From: Streptosporangium sp. NBC_01755
Lineage (GTDB): Bacteria; Actinomycetota; Actinomycetes; Streptosporangiales; Streptosporangiaceae
Direction of reading: 5' to 3'
Assembly (NCBI RefSeq): GCF_035917995.1
Contig: NZ_CP109131.1
Coordinates: forward strand, 5,084,001-5,148,000
DNA: 64,000 nucleotides
In this document: piece by piece, positions 63,194 through 64,000 of the stretch
How the letters are laid out: each line of letters begins with the position of its first letter
Position numbering within the stretch: position 1 is the stretch's first letter
Made by a program: the position numbers and the translations under genes
The notes under the pieces: model-generated
The model's input: the letters and a program-made list of their open reading frames with translations, nothing else
Told to the model about the DNA's origin: nothing
Databases searched by the model: none

Positions 63194-64000
63194 ATGGACG
63201 CCGAGCAGGTCGAGGCGGGGCGTGCGCGCTGGCAGGCGCGGTTCGACAGGGCTCGCAGGCGTGAGTCCGAGTTCCGCACCCTGTCGGGGCTCGACGTCGA
63301 GCCGGTCTACGGGCCAGGTGGCGGTGACCCGCGCATGGAGCGCATCGGCTGGCCGGGGGAGTATCCCTTCACCCGCGGTCTGCATCCCACCGGCTACCGG
63401 GGCAAGACATGGACCATCCGGCAGTTCGCCGGGTTCGGCAACGCACGGCAGACCAACGAGCGCTACAAGATGATCCTCGCCGCCGGCGGCGACGGGTTGA
63501 GCGTGGCCTTCGACATGCCGACGCTGATGGGCCGCGACTCCGACGACCCGCGCTCGCTCGGCGAGGTCGGCCACTGCGGCGTGGCGATCGACTCCGCGCT
63601 GGACATGGATCTGCTCTTCGATGGAATCCCGCTCGGCGAGATCACCACCTCGATGACGATCAGCGGTCCGGCCGTCCCGATCTTCTGCATGTACGTCGTG
63701 GCCGCCGAGCGGCAGGGGGTGCCGGCCGCCGACCTCAACGGCACCCTGCAGACCGACATCTTCAAGGAGTACATAGCGCAGAAGGAGTGGCTGTTCGCCC
63801 CCGAGCCGCACCTGCGGCTGATCGGCGACCTGATGGAGTTCTGTGCGGCGGACGTCCCCGCGTACAAGCCGCTCAGCGTCTCCGGCTACCACATCCGCGA
63901 GGCCGGGTCCACGGCCGCCCAGGAGCTGGCCTTCACCTTGGCCGACGGGTTCGGCTACGTGGAGCTCGGCCTGTCGCGCGGCCTGGACGTCGACGTCTTC
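63194..64000 (+). CDS. Acyl-CoA mutase large subunit, isobutyryl-CoA mutase type (3' end outside window)
   Basis: The first 269 residues of an AdoCbl-dependent mutase substrate-binding (TIM-barrel) subunit; the gene continues past the window. The start [16 protein letters not shown] and [27 protein letters not shown] are diagnostic. Two specificity positions point to isobutyryl-CoA rather than methylmalonyl-CoA mutase: F78 in TIRQFAGF (Tyr in methylmalonyl mutases) and Q196 in EYIAQKEW (Arg there). The B12-binding domain would be a separate small subunit, not in the window. The ATG at 63194 follows AAGGGGG. Neighbours meaB, mce and MarR fit. Confidence 0.9.
   Translation, partial: MDAEQVEAGRARWQARFDRARRRESEFRTLSGLDVEPVYGPGGGDPRMERIGWPGEYPFTRGLHPTGYRGKTWTIRQFAGFGNARQTNERYKMILAAGGDGLSVAFDMPTLMGRDSDDPRSLGEVGHCGVAIDSALDMDLLFDGIPLGEITTSMTISGPAVPIFCMYVVAAERQGVPAADLNGTLQTDIFKEYIAQKEWLFAPEPHLRLIGDLMEFCAADVPAYKPLSVSGYHIREAGSTAAQELAFTLADGFGYVELGLSRGLDVDVF

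Overview
The window is 64 kb of very GC-rich DNA with dense genes, many GTG starts and frequent 1-4 base ATGA/GTGA/TGATG overlaps. Gene content and order (nrtL-lysA-hom, thrC-thrB-rho, rpmE-prfA-prmC, a wecA-like gene in front of the atp operon, DUF2550 after atpC, nucS, FilP-like coiled-coil protein, methylmalonyl-CoA epimerase-thiolase-MeaB, isobutyryl-CoA-mutase-type gene) point to a mycelial actinobacterium. From gene flavour I would guess the Streptosporangiaceae (Streptosporangium/Nonomuraea), but the species cannot be proved from the sequence alone.

Layout. (1) 0-6.4 kb: the end of a glycosyltransferase gene, an orphan ArgS-like anticodon-binding protein, a membrane-anchored zinc peptidase, lysA and hom. 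(2) 6.4-18.1 kb: an accessory cell-surface block with a secreted polysaccharide deacetylase, six GT2-type glycosyltransferases in two paralogous classes (four 'NDY' type with coiled-coil or low-complexity tails, two 'DDDDW' type) and a small membrane coiled-coil protein. It sits between hom and thrC, which are commonly close together. (3) 18.3-28.6 kb: thrC, thrB, rho with a long hairpin-rich leader, a two-component system, rpmE, prfA, prmC and the tRNA t6A enzyme gene. (4) 28.5-31.5 kb: an ATP-grasp remnant and a pair of genes that look like type VII secretion-related helical proteins, one with a long repeat-rich tail. (5) 31.7-43.5 kb: glyA, the wecA-like gene, the complete F1Fo ATP synthase operon, DUF2550 and a cobalamin adenosyltransferase. 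(6) 43.5-49.7 kb: Tricorn-type protease, STAS protein, TetR regulator, a gene-poor kilobase and nucS. (7) 49.8-55.9 kb: a self-regulated ABC-2 efflux operon, two decayed genes (3-hydroxyacyl-CoA dehydrogenase, AI-2E transporter with a 32-bp x 10 tandem expansion) and two alpha/beta hydrolases. (8) 55.9-64 kb: FilP-like polarity/cytoskeletal protein, then a B12-mutase neighbourhood (epimerase, thiolase, MeaB, MarR regulator, acyl-CoA mutase with isobutyryl-type specificity residues), interrupted by two envelope proteins and a 29-codon ORF.

How the genes work together. lysA-hom-thrC-thrB serve the aspartate family; prfA/prmC/rpmE/t6A synthase serve translation. The adenosyltransferase, MeaB, epimerase and mutase form a coherent AdoCbl-dependent acyl-CoA rearrangement set. 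The glycosyltransferase block most likely makes or decorates a wall glycopolymer (inference). Several genes start 6-10 bases after a -10-like hexamer with no Shine-Dalgarno sequence, suggesting leaderless transcripts. The least-explained items are the two-class glycosyltransferase block, the repeat-rich type VII-like pair at 28.8-31.5 kb, the AI-2E pseudogene with its self-derived minisatellite, and the operator-like repeats near tetR and the ABC operon.
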